Source: Lichenostomus cassidix (Eukaryota > Chordata > Aves > Passeriformes > Meliphagidae). Taken from it: a stretch of 64,000 nt of DNA. The notes beneath the pieces are model-generated. The model had not been told where the DNA came from and ran no database searches. It saw nothing but the letters and a program-made list of their open reading frames with translations. A program made the position numbers and the translations under genes. This document shows, one piece after another, positions 13,592 to 26,345 of this stretch. The stretch is from positions 54,464,797 through 54,528,796 of the forward strand of contig CM039184.1 in NCBI GenBank assembly GCA_008360975.2, given 5' to 3'. Every line of letters starts with the position of its first letter. Within the stretch, counting starts at the first letter, position 1.

Positions 13592-16580
13592 GAACATAAG
13601 GGTAAAAAAGTTACAAGAAATATGCCATGTTAGAGTAGTGATACTGAGATGCATTAAAGTCATTGCTGTCTTTATACAAAAACTGCAGGCTCACAGAACA
13701 ACCCAATAATTTCAGTGAGAGCTACGCACCAGCATATAGCTGTGGCTCTGTTTTTGTTATTGGTTCAATGGGTCAACCCCCTCTGAAGTCATGCATCTTA
13801 AAAATATGTCAATATAAACGATTCCTGTAACAATGGAAGGCTTTCAGCTAATAAATAGTGCAGGATTTTTTTCATGTTAAGCTACAGTATCTGAGTATAA
13901 ATGAGCCCAAACTAAAATTTGATTCTTGGATTTGTATGATGCTTGTAATGATAAATTCAGCCAAGCAAAGGTGGAATCTGCAATCATTTCATGAGCATAT
14001 GTATTTACAGCTATCCTTGTAGCACCTAAGCAGTCTTAACTTTTCATTTTAAAATGCTGGGAGAGAAGATGACCTTTCCAGTAATTGCATACCTGGTAAA
14101 GCATTGAGCAGCAGGACTGAATTCTGTTTCCTCCTTCGCCAGGAGGACTTAAACTCATATGTTTCCTGTGAATGTTCTGATCTTCATGGACACAGATCAC
14201 CAACAGCTTTGGAGGATTCACAAGAAATCATACCATATGCTCAAGCAATAAAACAACTAATAGAATGAGAAACTTTCTCCTTCTAGCACTGATACCAAGG
14301 CACACTGCAGCAAGGAGCCAAGGGGCGTGGAGTTCAAAGCAGTGGGTGTGTCTAAACAGCTCCTGTGAAATATTTGTCTACAAAACCAGAGGCCAGGATT
14401 TCAATCTATGGCCTAGGAATTTCTTATACATTTAGCAGCCTTGAGATTAAAGAGTGGAAACATTTGTAAGGTAAGATCATTTTTATTACACAGGTATGGA
14501 ATCAATTACCATCAGGAAAACAGGGATAGCATGTATTTGCACTTCAGTCCAAGCATTTCAAACAAATACACATTTTTCCTTTGTCATTCACCTTAATGAT
14601 CTCCAGTTGCATTTATGAGTTCAGTTTAAAACAAGCAATAGTAATAAGTAGAATACTGATTTATTGGATAAACAGAGGAGAAAATTAGATAGTGCCCAAG
14701 ACTGAAGGTACTGAATTATCCAAAGAAATTTGTTCACAGTATTTTCTAATGTAATTAAAAAAAAAAATACTTCTTGTCATCTGCTTCAAATTTTTTCTGT
14801 TGATTTGTGCTCAAATGTGTGATTTTCTAGACATGGTTAAGAACTTCAAATTTCAGATCGCAACTCATTATTAAAGATAATGGACAATTTTCTATGGTAA
14901 AGAAGTATATCAAAAGAGTACAGAAGCACTATTGTATTAGAACAAAATTTAAAAAAATCCAAATTGCATAGATCAGTAAGAGGAGAATGAAAAATGGGCA
15001 CCAAATTACTATGCTTCTAATTCTAATTGAATTTTGCTAGATACTGTTTCAACACACTAAGTATAGACATTATTCAAGAAAAGTGTAAAACTGCACTTTA
15101 TTACTTTCTTCAGTAGGAATTCAAGTTCCCTAGAACAAGAAAGTGGTGAATATGAGGAACTTTACTTTGATCCATTTCTTCTTATCCTCCTTGAACAAAG
15201 CTTTGATCTGGCAGAAAGATCTACACTTATGATACTAGTGCAGTAATCTTGTCTAGTAACATTTCAGCAGCTGATGTGATTTTTTTAGCTTGTTTCTGGG
15301 GTTTTTTTGGTTTTGTTTTGTTGATTTTTTTTGTTTGTTTCTAACTAGTAAGGAAAAGAAATTTTTATTTGAGTAAATAATAATATCTATTTGCGTACTT
15401 TGAAAGCAGACAATACTCATCTCAAATTTTCACATATGACAGATCTTAGCAGATTATAGGTTACTATAACCTATTCACACTGATTTTTATAGCAAAGATG
15501 TCCCAATGTGGTCAGGAGGGCCTGGACTTCGGTAAAACTGTTAGATGTGATATGTTTAACACTCCCATAATTCAGCAGAAAAAATTTACACAGATCTAAC
15601 AATTTCTCAAAGTGCAGAATTTTCTTTAGGAGGCTAGTAGAGTTTCTTGGTGGGCAGCTTGTAGAAACCCTCTACTAGTACATTTTATTTTTCTCCTCAA
15701 TATTATTTCCACTTGTGCATGCCTGGTAAGCTATTATGAAATAATAAACATTCAAGAGCATTGACTTTATTATGTACATTGAGTGTAGGAAAACATAACA
15801 TTGCAAGTAGTGTGAAGCAGTTGAAAAGTTCCTTTATCACAAATGCTGCTAAGAATACGTCAGTGAAGTATTTCAATACATATAGCAAAATTGTATTTTC
15901 CCCCTCAACTTATATAGCTCTTCATTAATTATTCAATCCCATCAACTAGTCTATTGCTTGACAGAAGACAGTATCAAAAATGTGCTTCTGCAGCCCACTG
16001 CTGACTTTTTGTTAGCTCATTAACTATTTTATGATCAGTTTTCTTCCATGAGTAGTAAACCCATTATACAAAATTACCTCACAGCGCAACAACTGTGAGC
16101 ATTTAAATGTGAATTTATTTATTTGGATTTATTATCCTGTTTTATCATAACAGATTTTTTACCATTATCATTAACTTCATTGTTAAATTTATCAACATCA
16201 AGAGATCAAGTTCTTTCAACTCAATTAACACAGCTAATATTGCTAGGTAGTTTCTAATTATCTACTAATTGCCTGACTGATAGTTCTGTATTTTATTCCA
16301 CTTCAGGGTATTTTTTTTGTCCAAAGGAGCAGGAGATGTGCAGCCATGTTAGCAATTCTTACACACTGTCAGTAAGTTACACGTGATTATCTTTGGAGTA
16401 ACTTTTATTGTTCTGTTCTAAGCTTCTTGGATGTGGAGAAAAAGGACAACTAAATGGTATGCTGGACTCTTGACCATTTCCATGGTGGCATCTCTCTCAA
16501 TTATAAAAAAAACCCAAAAAAACCCCAAATCCCCTTACTCTTTTTCTGCACTTGACTGTTTCCATTCAGCCACATTGAAA

Positions 16581-16662
16581 TACATATATATATATAAATG
16601 CATATATGTATATATATATATGTGTATATATATATATATAGATATATATATAGATATATCTA
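16581..16662. repeat. TA-rich microsatellite
   Basis: About 80 bases of (TA)n broken by single G or C bases, giving ATATATGTATAT- and GATATATA-type variants. The translated frame across it (alternating Tyr, Ile and Cys) is a by-product of the repeat and is not a gene. Length polymorphism would be expected. Confidence 0.95.
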
Positions 16663-19152
16663 GCCTCAACAAGAGCTGCTGGATGTCTTTGAGTGGTGAT
16701 TTGCTGAGTTGCTGTGTGCCCTTGAATTTGAGCTGAATCTTGTGAAAGGTGTCTACCTAAGGCTACTACTCAGATTCCAATTTGGAAGACTCTCAAATCC
16801 TTACATTAATTGTAAATCAGAACTATACAACTTCCTGAAATCAAATTAAGGATCAATCTTATAAAATTCCAAAAAAGAGAGAATAAGAGAGCAAAAGTTT
16901 AGGGAATCCCAAGTTCTGAGGGGCAACAACAAGCAAAAGAAAACCATATGTAAAGCAAATGCATTAAAAAAAATATCCATAGGGTGCCCATGTGAAAAGG
17001 GAAAAAGAAATGGAAAAGGAAAGAGAACATTTTAATCATGCGGTATTTCTACATATTTACAATAAAGTAGATTTTAATGAGTTTTTAGATACACTCTTAG
17101 TACCATAGTTCTAATAATAACAATCATTAAGGATGACACTGTGTCTTGTAATTCTTCATCTAGGTTTCAGGAAAAACAACTTGACTTTGACTGCTGACCT
17201 AAAATATTACTAAAAAAGCATTTTTGTTAAATGATATTATACTATATGCCTTCACCTTTTGGATCTTTTTAAAAACATGTTGACTCTTAAGATGAGTTTA
17301 TGATCTGAAAGAAACTTGTTAGCGCTGGCCAAGAAATCTTTCTGCCATCTCCAATCTACTGAAAATCAACAAATTACCACTTGGTTGCAAATTGTTACAA
17401 TTATGATCATTAGAGCAATACAGAACTGGAACAGTTGTAAAAAGCTTGATTGCTGATGTCTTGTTTTCACAAGCTCATAACTTTCTAAGGAAAAAATCCT
17501 CATGATGCAATAAAAGTGGCATAAATGTAACCTAATCCAGCCCTCCAGTTTTCTATTTTGAGCTTCTTATGGGTTACAGAGATGGACACCCTCAATGACA
17601 CCATTAAAATGAAAAATAGCTTAAACATTAAGGCTGAAAAAATATTCCCTGTCTGCAATTGTAGAATGTTTTCATTGTGGTGTGATGTCATAATAGTCAT
17701 TCTTAGAAAATCCTGTAATACTTTTGATATTTATGGTAAAGGTAAATGTGTTTTGACACTAAAGACTTTGTTAAAAAAATAAAAACAAGTACTTATAAAC
17801 TGCTTACAGTCAGGTTAAAACAGAATTCCTGTGGGGAATTGATCAGAAACTTGTAAGCAGAATAGAGTGGAAGTTTAATCCTAAAATAATATTGTAATGT
17901 TTCACCTTATTGTAGATTTTGTTTCCTAATTGCAGTACTTATGTCTGTTGGCATAACCACAGAGTTGCAATCCACTGATGAGTATTTATGCATAAAAAAG
18001 ACCTATGACCCATCTTGAGCAGTAGTTCTCCTTTACCCTTTGGATAAGAGCTCTGCTTCTCTTTTAGAAACTTCTCCCCCTTGTGTTCCATTAAAAAACT
18101 GAGATGTAATTTTTTTTCTTGTGAAGCACACCTGCAGGCTCATCCTTCCAGCTGCCTGACACAACCACCCAGATGTGCCTCCCCAGCTCTCCCAGCTTGC
18201 AGCTTAGGCAATGGATCCACCCTGGGCTTTTCATCTGAGTAGCACAGCAGCTTAACCTTTCGTGGCTCAGCCAAAGGTGAAGTGCCCGTGCTTCCTCTCA
18301 GGTTTGTTTTCCTTTCAAAAATACATAGCACTCAGATGTTTTGTTTCTGCAACTTTGCTTGAATACAGGCAAAACAAAATTTTCAGTGCAAAACTAACAA
18401 GAAAATTATAACTTTGAGCTGTCAAAAAGTACCACACTACATTCCCATGTTGTTTTTTTTAATTCTGCTGCACTGGGTATTAAACTTCAACCCGTTATTC
18501 CAGAGACAGCACCAAGACAAATGGGACAGAATGGGAATGACTGGGGAGACACTGGAGAGCTGGAACAATTTTTTTTCTGTTCTTAATAGATTCTAGGCAT
18601 AAATCCTGGCTTTAAAACGTGAATGACTTAAGTGTGTAACCTAAAAATAGTTGACATAGTTGACATGTCTATTACATTAAAACACAGTTGGTCAACAGTT
18701 GTGCTCTGCTGTACTGTTATGTGAAATGTACCTTTTTTATATTTCACCCCAAGATTTTTTCTAGTGGAGAAGCATAAGTTCAGTTCTGAGATCATATAAA
18801 CACTGTCAGTTAACTACAAAAATCCTAGTGATGTCAGAGAGAAGGAAAGAAGAATGAAATATTCAAGAAATCATATTCCCTATAGCTATAGATTATGCTA
18901 TAGAGGTTACTATTAAAAGTTTTCCATGTGCCTTAGGTAATAAGGTTCATTACCCCATTTTCAAAGTTTCCTAAGAATTTCCTCTTGTATATTACTAGAC
19001 AGGTTAGGTAAAGCTCTTGACAAGTTTCTAGACAGCTACTGCAGAAGGCCAGCACTGGGAAGTTATTGACTTCTTACATGTTATTTGTTTAAAGGTTTAC
19101 TTTTCCTCACATATTATATCATATTATACTCACACAAAATATGCTTCAATTT

Positions 19153-19196
19153 TCATAGAATCACAGGGTTATGATGAGTTGGAAGGGACCCTACAA
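19153..19196 (-). mobile_element. CR1 3' terminal fragment
   Basis: The + strand reads TCATAGAATCACAGGG, then GAGTTGGAAGGGACCCTACA, which is the reverse complement of the CR1 3' end. Only about 45 bases are recognisable before similarity is lost, so this is a severely truncated minus-strand insertion. Confidence 0.85.
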
Positions 19197-22100
19197 TTGC
19201 ATTTGAAATATTCATATATTCTGGCAGACAGTCATACCTTAAGTTAGGTAGAGTTGTAGCTCATTCACAGAGAAGTAACATGGATATTGTTGCCTTGTGT
19301 GTACAGATGTCTCTGCTTTTATTCTAATTTTCCTTTATTGACCAGTGTTCCATACTGTGACAGAGTCATTTGTGCTGTTTATTTTTGATCTCACTCCTGT
19401 GTATTGATATTCATGAAAACAATCAATCCCACTGCAAAAATTCAGAATTTCCCCTCCTCCTCACCACATTTCAAAGCTCCTCGGAGGTGGAATTTTCCAT
19501 TTACACCTTAAAGTCTCTCTGGAAAATTATTTTTCCTTGAGATAGAACAAAAATTTAGTATTCTTTCTCCAAAGACTGAATAAATGAATACATAGATATT
19601 ATGATAGTTTTTGCACTATCTGCTGATTACTTCAAAGAACATTCAAGTTAATAGAAATGCCCTCAAATTTTCTCTATGGTGATAAGCCACTGGATCATGT
19701 TCTCCATTCAAGATGTATTTTCTGTGTGTCAAGTTGATTTCATTCATTTTCTTTTTGTTTGGCCTGAACCAGAGTACTAAAAGTAAAAATGATGGCTTCA
19801 TTCTGGTTTGGGTTTTATTTTCTCAATACTGAGTCAAAACTCACAGAATTTAGGCAAGCCCATTCATCTACTTGAAGCAGAAGGACTTCTGCTTTCACAT
19901 GAAACAAATAATTGGTTCTTATTGCATGATTTGAATAATAAAACAGTGTTAAAAGAAATTTATTTTGAAACCATATAGCTGGCTTTGCCTTGCTGTCATT
20001 TTGTGACAAACCCTCTGTGTTGTACTCCAGAAGCCTAACAACCCTTTTTTGTCTTATGTTGCTCTCTATATATTCAAAAACATCCAACAGGAATGTTCCA
20101 ATAAAAATTTATAAGTCTTTTTCTGTTAACACTCAAATTAGCTTCATTTCACAATAAGGAAACACAGCAGGTAAGACTTGTCAGGGTTCACCATAGAAAT
20201 CAGAAAATGAGTCCAGACTGAAACCATAGCACTGTTAGACAGTTTTTTTGGTAAGTCAGAGGACTTAATTAGTAAGGTATGCATATATAAGCAAGGTATC
20301 TGTTTACTTCTAGTGCACTAATAAAAAATATTTTGATAGTGAGTAATCCAGGAAAAAAGTAATATTCAGAGGGAATAAAGCAATGATTTTGCTGATTTGG
20401 GTATTACTGTTACAGAGATGTAATTTCCCAACGCATTTCCACCTAAAATGACTTGTAATTCCAATACCTATTACTGATACATCTGACATAAATGGAAATT
20501 TTACTGCATTCTCTGCTATGTGTTAATGTATATGTGACTTCATGGGTTGTTAAACTTTTACACCTATTCCAGAATTCAATTTCTTCAAAAATACATGATA
20601 ATGCACAATTATAATGATGTTCCAAGTTTGAATCAGCATGTTGCAGGCAGTTATGGCAACACATTTCCTGTCACTGAAGCTGAATTGAGATTAATATCTA
20701 TGCTGCTTTATCTTACTACTATGTAAAGTGTCTAAAGCAGCATTTGAACACTGAAACCAAAGGGGTTTTCTAGCTTCCTTTTCAGTGACAGCTCTATAGA
20801 ACTTGAGGCAAAAAAAAAAACCAAAACTGCATGCATCTTTTTTAAGAAACACAGATGCAGTTAATCTTGGGGCCTGTAAGATTAATATGAAGATAACAAG
20901 TTTCGCTGAATGTCTTTCATGGTTTAAAAACAATAGCACCTATATTTTTATTAGCTCTGTTAACAGTTAAGAGATTTTTTTCACATAGAAAAATGTGGTT
21001 TAAAAGGAAATTTATTTTATATTGAACTTACGCTTTATTTTCTGACTATTATTTAACTGCCAGAATATAATCAGGTACCATGGTAATGAATATTTTTCTT
21101 GCTGGATAATGATTTATGTTCATGGAAGTAGCTTATTCTGTATGTTTCTGTGGCACAGAGGCATATCTTAAAGAAACACATACTGAATCTGCTCTTAGCA
21201 TAAAGTAATTTTTCAAAGAGTTCACATCATGTTCTCTGAACTGACTGGAAAGTGCAGTGTGGATCTCTGGCTCAGTAATTGATGGACACTATTAGGTCTT
21301 CCCTTCAGGAGGCTGCATCAAAACTTCCCCCTCAAGCAGTATTCTGACACCTGTGCTTTTATGTTTGACAATCTTGCTAAACAACAAATAATAAGTTTCA
21401 TGCTATTTTTTAAGATCTGTTGTCTGTCTCATACATTTTTGAAATGCTGCAGTCTTTTGGAGATGGAATGACTGTGAGCTAGAGTTCCTTGTCATTTTTT
21501 TGAACTGTTTCTCAAGGTTATAAATCCAGGTACCTGATGTTTTTTATTTATTAGTGAAATACAGCCACCATCTGCCACCTAAGATACAATTGAATTATGA
21601 AATATTTGGCTAAAGCTGGGCATTGGAAGAAGACTAATTCGTAGATGAATGTCATCAACTGGTTGGAAGCACCTAAAAGACTGCAAGTTTCCTGAAAGAG
21701 AAAGTTAGTTCATTATTTGCTACTCAGGCAAAATGCTTGGAATTGATACTAGCTACCTTACTAGTGTTTGAGATTCAGGGAATGAAATAAAGAAAGAAAC
21801 CTATTTTCAGCCATTGCATATTTTCCGTTATCTAGTCTAGACTATTTTTCCTTTGCTTTTCAGGTTTGGTGACTTTAGTCTAACAACAGTATTATGGCAA
21901 ATGATGCTCTGTGTTTCCTCTGTTGTAATCACAATGTGAAAGTCTACTGAGAACATGTCCCTAAATGTGAGAGTAAAAAAATCCAAACAACACCCAAAAA
22001 AGGCCCTTCCAGCATATTCTGTAATTCCTCACTATCGCTGGCAAAGTTTCATACCAATCAGTCAGCTATCATAAAAATACCAAGGGTGTCACTTCCAAGC

Positions 22101-25100
22101 AAAGATTTCATATAGTTAGAATCCTAATATAAGACTTTTAGAATATTGTAATACCTAACAAAGGTTAAAGAATAAAAAATTAGGAGCTCTTGATAATGTC
22201 TATTTATAAAATGCAGTCTCCCAATTGTGTATATTTTAAATCCATTGTTTTGAATTATAAATTGCAACATAGGAATAAATTACAAAAATTATTGTCTCTC
22301 TTGTTAGGTGTCTAAGTTAAGTAGAAGTTTGCACATACCCAAAAATTCTTACTTTTCTTCTGAGCATTTCCGTACTAGTTTTCTAATGGTTTAGTAATCA
22401 GAATGCAAGAAATTGTAATCTGAGCTTTGTATGGTACAATGTGGTGCCATGCAGAAGGATTGTAACAGTCCCATCACCAGCTGAGGTATCAGGGTGTATA
22501 CTTAGAAGTAGATTTGTGCCTTTAAAAGCTGTGGTGCTGTGTAGCCAGAGTGAGCTTGTGGGCTGCTCTTCTACTGGTTTGCTGATAAACTCTATCAATT
22601 CATCAGGACGTGGCCAGACAGCATTTTATGTGTGCCAGTCAGTCAGTACCACAGGAGGATGAAAGCTTGATAAATCCTGGCAGCTGAAGATGGACCTGAG
22701 AGCCTAGTTTCTGTTTACTACCAGATTTCTGTTAACTTGCCAGATTTTCGAGCCTATTACACAGGTTGCCTTTGTTCATAAAACTTGTTTGCTACTTAAA
22801 TTTATGTCTTGCGCAATTGTGTTGCCTGGTGCTTGTCTTGATCTCCCCATTTAATTTTTGCTTTTCTAGAACTTGGCACAGTGCCAGGCAGTATTTGCTG
22901 CATATACCTTTGACTTTGTGGAATCAATTTCTTCCCCGTTTCCTGACCTCGCTTGCCATGGCCATTGTAGCAGCTTCCCATCTCCATTTCTGATGCCATT
23001 TTGTCTGTCAGTTTGCGCCCTAACAGTATTAAATTTATGCATATGCCATTTAAAAAGTTATTTATTCTGTAATCTGTCCTTCTGTTTCTCTTGTTAAAAA
23101 AGGATTGAGGAGATGAAATGTTCTAACAGATTTTAAATAACACAAACCACTAATTTCATTTCTGATTCAATAGTTCAGTCATACCCTCTCTCCATTAAAA
23201 GGAAAAATCGTACACAGCAGGTAATTTAGATCAGGTCAGCCCTAACAAGTGAGTCGCAGAGTTTTCTTTACATCATTATCACTCCTAAAACAGGCTTTGT
23301 TGGATGGTACTCAAAAATGAGTTTCAGGCTTATGGTATTTCAGACATTGCCACATATTGTTGACAGAAAGGAGGTGATAATCTCATGTTCTCGAGTGAGA
23401 AGAATGGCAATACTTAGTGCTAAATTCATAATGTTAGTATTAGTTATTTGACATCCAGCATTAATTTGTAAATAAACACATTGGGGCAAGAATAGCATAT
23501 TTGAGTATTCAAATTTTTATTTTAAAAATCCTAATATTCTTCCAAACCAAGGGAAAAAGGAAGGCATATATAATTATTTAAAGCCAGAAAGAGTAATGTG
23601 AGTAAGAATTTGATGCAATAGGGTAAGCAAACTGATGGTAGCCTGTAAAATACATGTAATGGAGGAGTAAAGTGCTTAAAATGGAAATAATAAGGAATAC
23701 AACTAAATAAGTACAACAATGTATACTGACTCACTAGTGTGCTGCATAATAGCTTCAATTTCAGAACATACAGACTCAAAATCTTGAGTCAAATCTCACC
23801 ATACTGATTGTTTTTTTAATTATGAAAACAAAATTAAATATCTATTACCAAAATTAATTATCTATTAAGCACTGACTTGATCTGCAGCAGTTAGAATTCT
23901 ACAGAAAAGGAACAAAGTAATTAAGAGAGACAATTCTGGCTTTTAGCCTAGTCTAGTGGATCAAATCAGGTGGATGGGAAAGGTTATGACAGCAGTTAAG
24001 ACACCAAAGCCTGCTTTATACATTTAATAAAAACTAAAAATATGATCAGTGACACTACTTTATACTCTTCTTCAGTCATTAATTAATCAAGTTGTATGCA
24101 CATATGGGAGGCTGTAGAAAAAAATAAGCAAACAGGTTCTGCTTCAGCATGAAGATAACACACAGCTTTATATCTGCATTTCCAAATCCTGATGAAAGAA
24201 GATTACATTGTTCTCTTTTGGCAGGAGCCATGACACAAATAAATGCAATTTGGCTGCAAATCAAGATGACATTGTGCGAGCTAACTACTGAAACAACTGG
24301 ACAGTAAGGTAGATATATTTTTGTATCTTTCACCCAGGATGTGTATCTGTCCTTAACTGACTTAGGTCATTGGCTGCAAGGTTGACTGAAGCAGTTTCTT
24401 AAACACTAAGATTCAAAAGTCTCTGGTGCTGAGAGGTTATTTCTTTTTGATGTAGACCTTTCATTGACCATACAATGAACTTGGCATGAATTAACTTCTA
24501 AAATCCCTCCAGAAACTAAAGCTTGTTAGTTTGGTGGCCAGATTCTTCAGACAGGTACCTACTGCCTATAGGCGTATAATGCTATTTTTTTTGGAATACA
24601 CTATTCTCAAGTTTTCAGTAATATTCAGTGGAATAGAGTCATTACTAACCATGAATGCTCTACCTTGACCTTCATGAATCTCTTCAATATTTTTATGAGT
24701 GTTCAGCGAAGACATCTGAATATACTTTGGCTGATGAAAAATAAGAGACTGGTAGGATAGTTTTTCCTTGGAAGGAAAGAAAACGAGATTAATTTTCATA
24801 CTTAATCAAATATTTCATCTTTCAGGACAGGTTGTATGTCTCCCTCCACCAATGTAAGACGACAGGTGTAGACAAGATATTTGTACAGCGATTATTCAAA
24901 CAATTGTATTTGAATTTCATCACACCTATATCCTTTCTTAATAATTTCTTTCTTGTTTGTTGAGCTGCTAAACATCTATCAATGTGGATGGTCCTTCAGT
25001 GAAAGAATTAAAAATAGTCAACAAATAAAATTACTCAAGAAATGCCTTTGTACTAGACTTAGCCCTCTTGTTTGAAGTGAAGCTTGTGTTCTTCTGGATG

Positions 25101-26057
25101 GATAGGGTAAGGTTTTGACCCAAGAAATTGTAGGACTGTGTAATTTCGATGTGTCAACAATATATGGAAAACTTGTAGTTAGAATTAAAATTAGTTGATG
25201 CAGAAAATTTGAAACAGAATTGAAGCAAGAGAGCTGGTCTTCAAGGGCTTCAGAGAAGAGATTTCCATGACAACAGAATACTCAGGTATGCAAATTAAGA
25301 AACAAAGTGTCTTAGAAAATAATCAGGAAATACACCTCTGTTTCATAGAACAAACACTGCACAATTTAGGAGCACTAGTTCTGTAGGAGAAATGGGGATA
25401 GAGAGCTGAGAAAGTGGGGCCATTCCTGGCCAAATTCCCTTCTCACTTAAATCAATACTATTCTTTTAATCATACAGCCATAAGGATATATATGGAGAGA
25501 ACATACCTCAAGATTTATAGTAACATTGTGCTGTGAAAGGATCAAAAGCTTTGGACTCTCTTCAGCAGTCATGTACACAGCAGCTAAAACAAACACTTTA
25601 ATGATGATTATTCCACTGACCTCTTCATAAAACTGTTCTAACATTTGCCTACCTTAAAAGTCAGAAATTTTATCTTAAATTTTGGATACTTCTTTGCTGC
25701 TACCTAAGTGCCTGTCTTCTGTAGCACTGCTGTTGGCCACGGAGAACAATTGATCTCTGTCTTCCTTGGAGAAACCTTTAAATGTAAAAGACTTCTGTCA
25801 TGTCCTGCAAGTTCTCATAATATTATATACAGGGATTAATGTACACTGTAGAAGCTCTTATTGTTATATATATTGTGTTATGTAATCTGTGCATAAGTAT
25901 TGTAGACCTCTTCCTATGACTCATGCTGTATTATGAATTTGGACTGCTATTCAAGAGCTTCAGTTGTTAACGAAAGGAAATCATATATATATGATTTATA
26001 CTCATAGAGCTCTCTTTTATCACAGGCATCCCATCAGAGTTATCAAGCTTTGCCTTA

Positions 26058-26345
26058 AAACATTTATTTTGCCTTTCCTCCCATTCATTTTGGAAGGGTA
26101 TTCCAGTACTTGAATTCTTTAATGCTTAGCAACTTTCGTTAAATACACAGCCTAAATTTATAAGATTATACAATTTGTTCTGCCTCCCGCGTTGACATTT
26201 AGCTGAAGGAGCTTTTTTATTCTTTCACTGTTTTTCACCTGTCTGATGTATTTATATAGCAAAACCATATCCCATCTTGGATTTTTTATATGAGGATGAA
26301 TGAGCTCTTTTGGTCTCCCCATAGAGACTAGGCTCCTTCCAAAAA
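26058..26345 (-). mobile_element. Very old CR1/L3-like LINE fragment
   Basis: Read on the + strand, the order of phrases matches the reverse complement of older CR1-group elements: 'ttggaagggtattccagta', 'cagcctaaatttat', 'ttctgcctccc', 'accatatcccatcttgg' and 'tctccccatagagactaggc'. Divergence is high and there are many small gaps, so this copy is older than the CR1s at 12960 and 46905. Subfamily (an ancient CR1 or L3-type) and exact ends are uncertain. Confidence 0.6.

Larger units (their letters stand above)
13283..26057. other. Non-coding 5' flank, no gene seen
   Basis: About 12.8 kb of AT-rich DNA with a TA-rich microsatellite, a short CR1 tail and a 21-base-spaced direct repeat listed separately. 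A patch near 18130-18310 is richer in GC than its surroundings and holds a 63-codon minus-strand frame, but it resembles no protein I know and lacks convincing splice sites. I see no RNA genes. Confidence 0.6.

Noticed and set aside
16431..16736. 101-codon + strand frame
   Set aside because: Half of it is Tyr/Ile/Cys repeats translated from the TA microsatellite at 16581-16662.
18130..18331. GC-richer patch with a 63-codon minus-strand frame as a possible exon
   Set aside because: No known peptide and no clear splice sites. The patch may be an unrecognised repeat.
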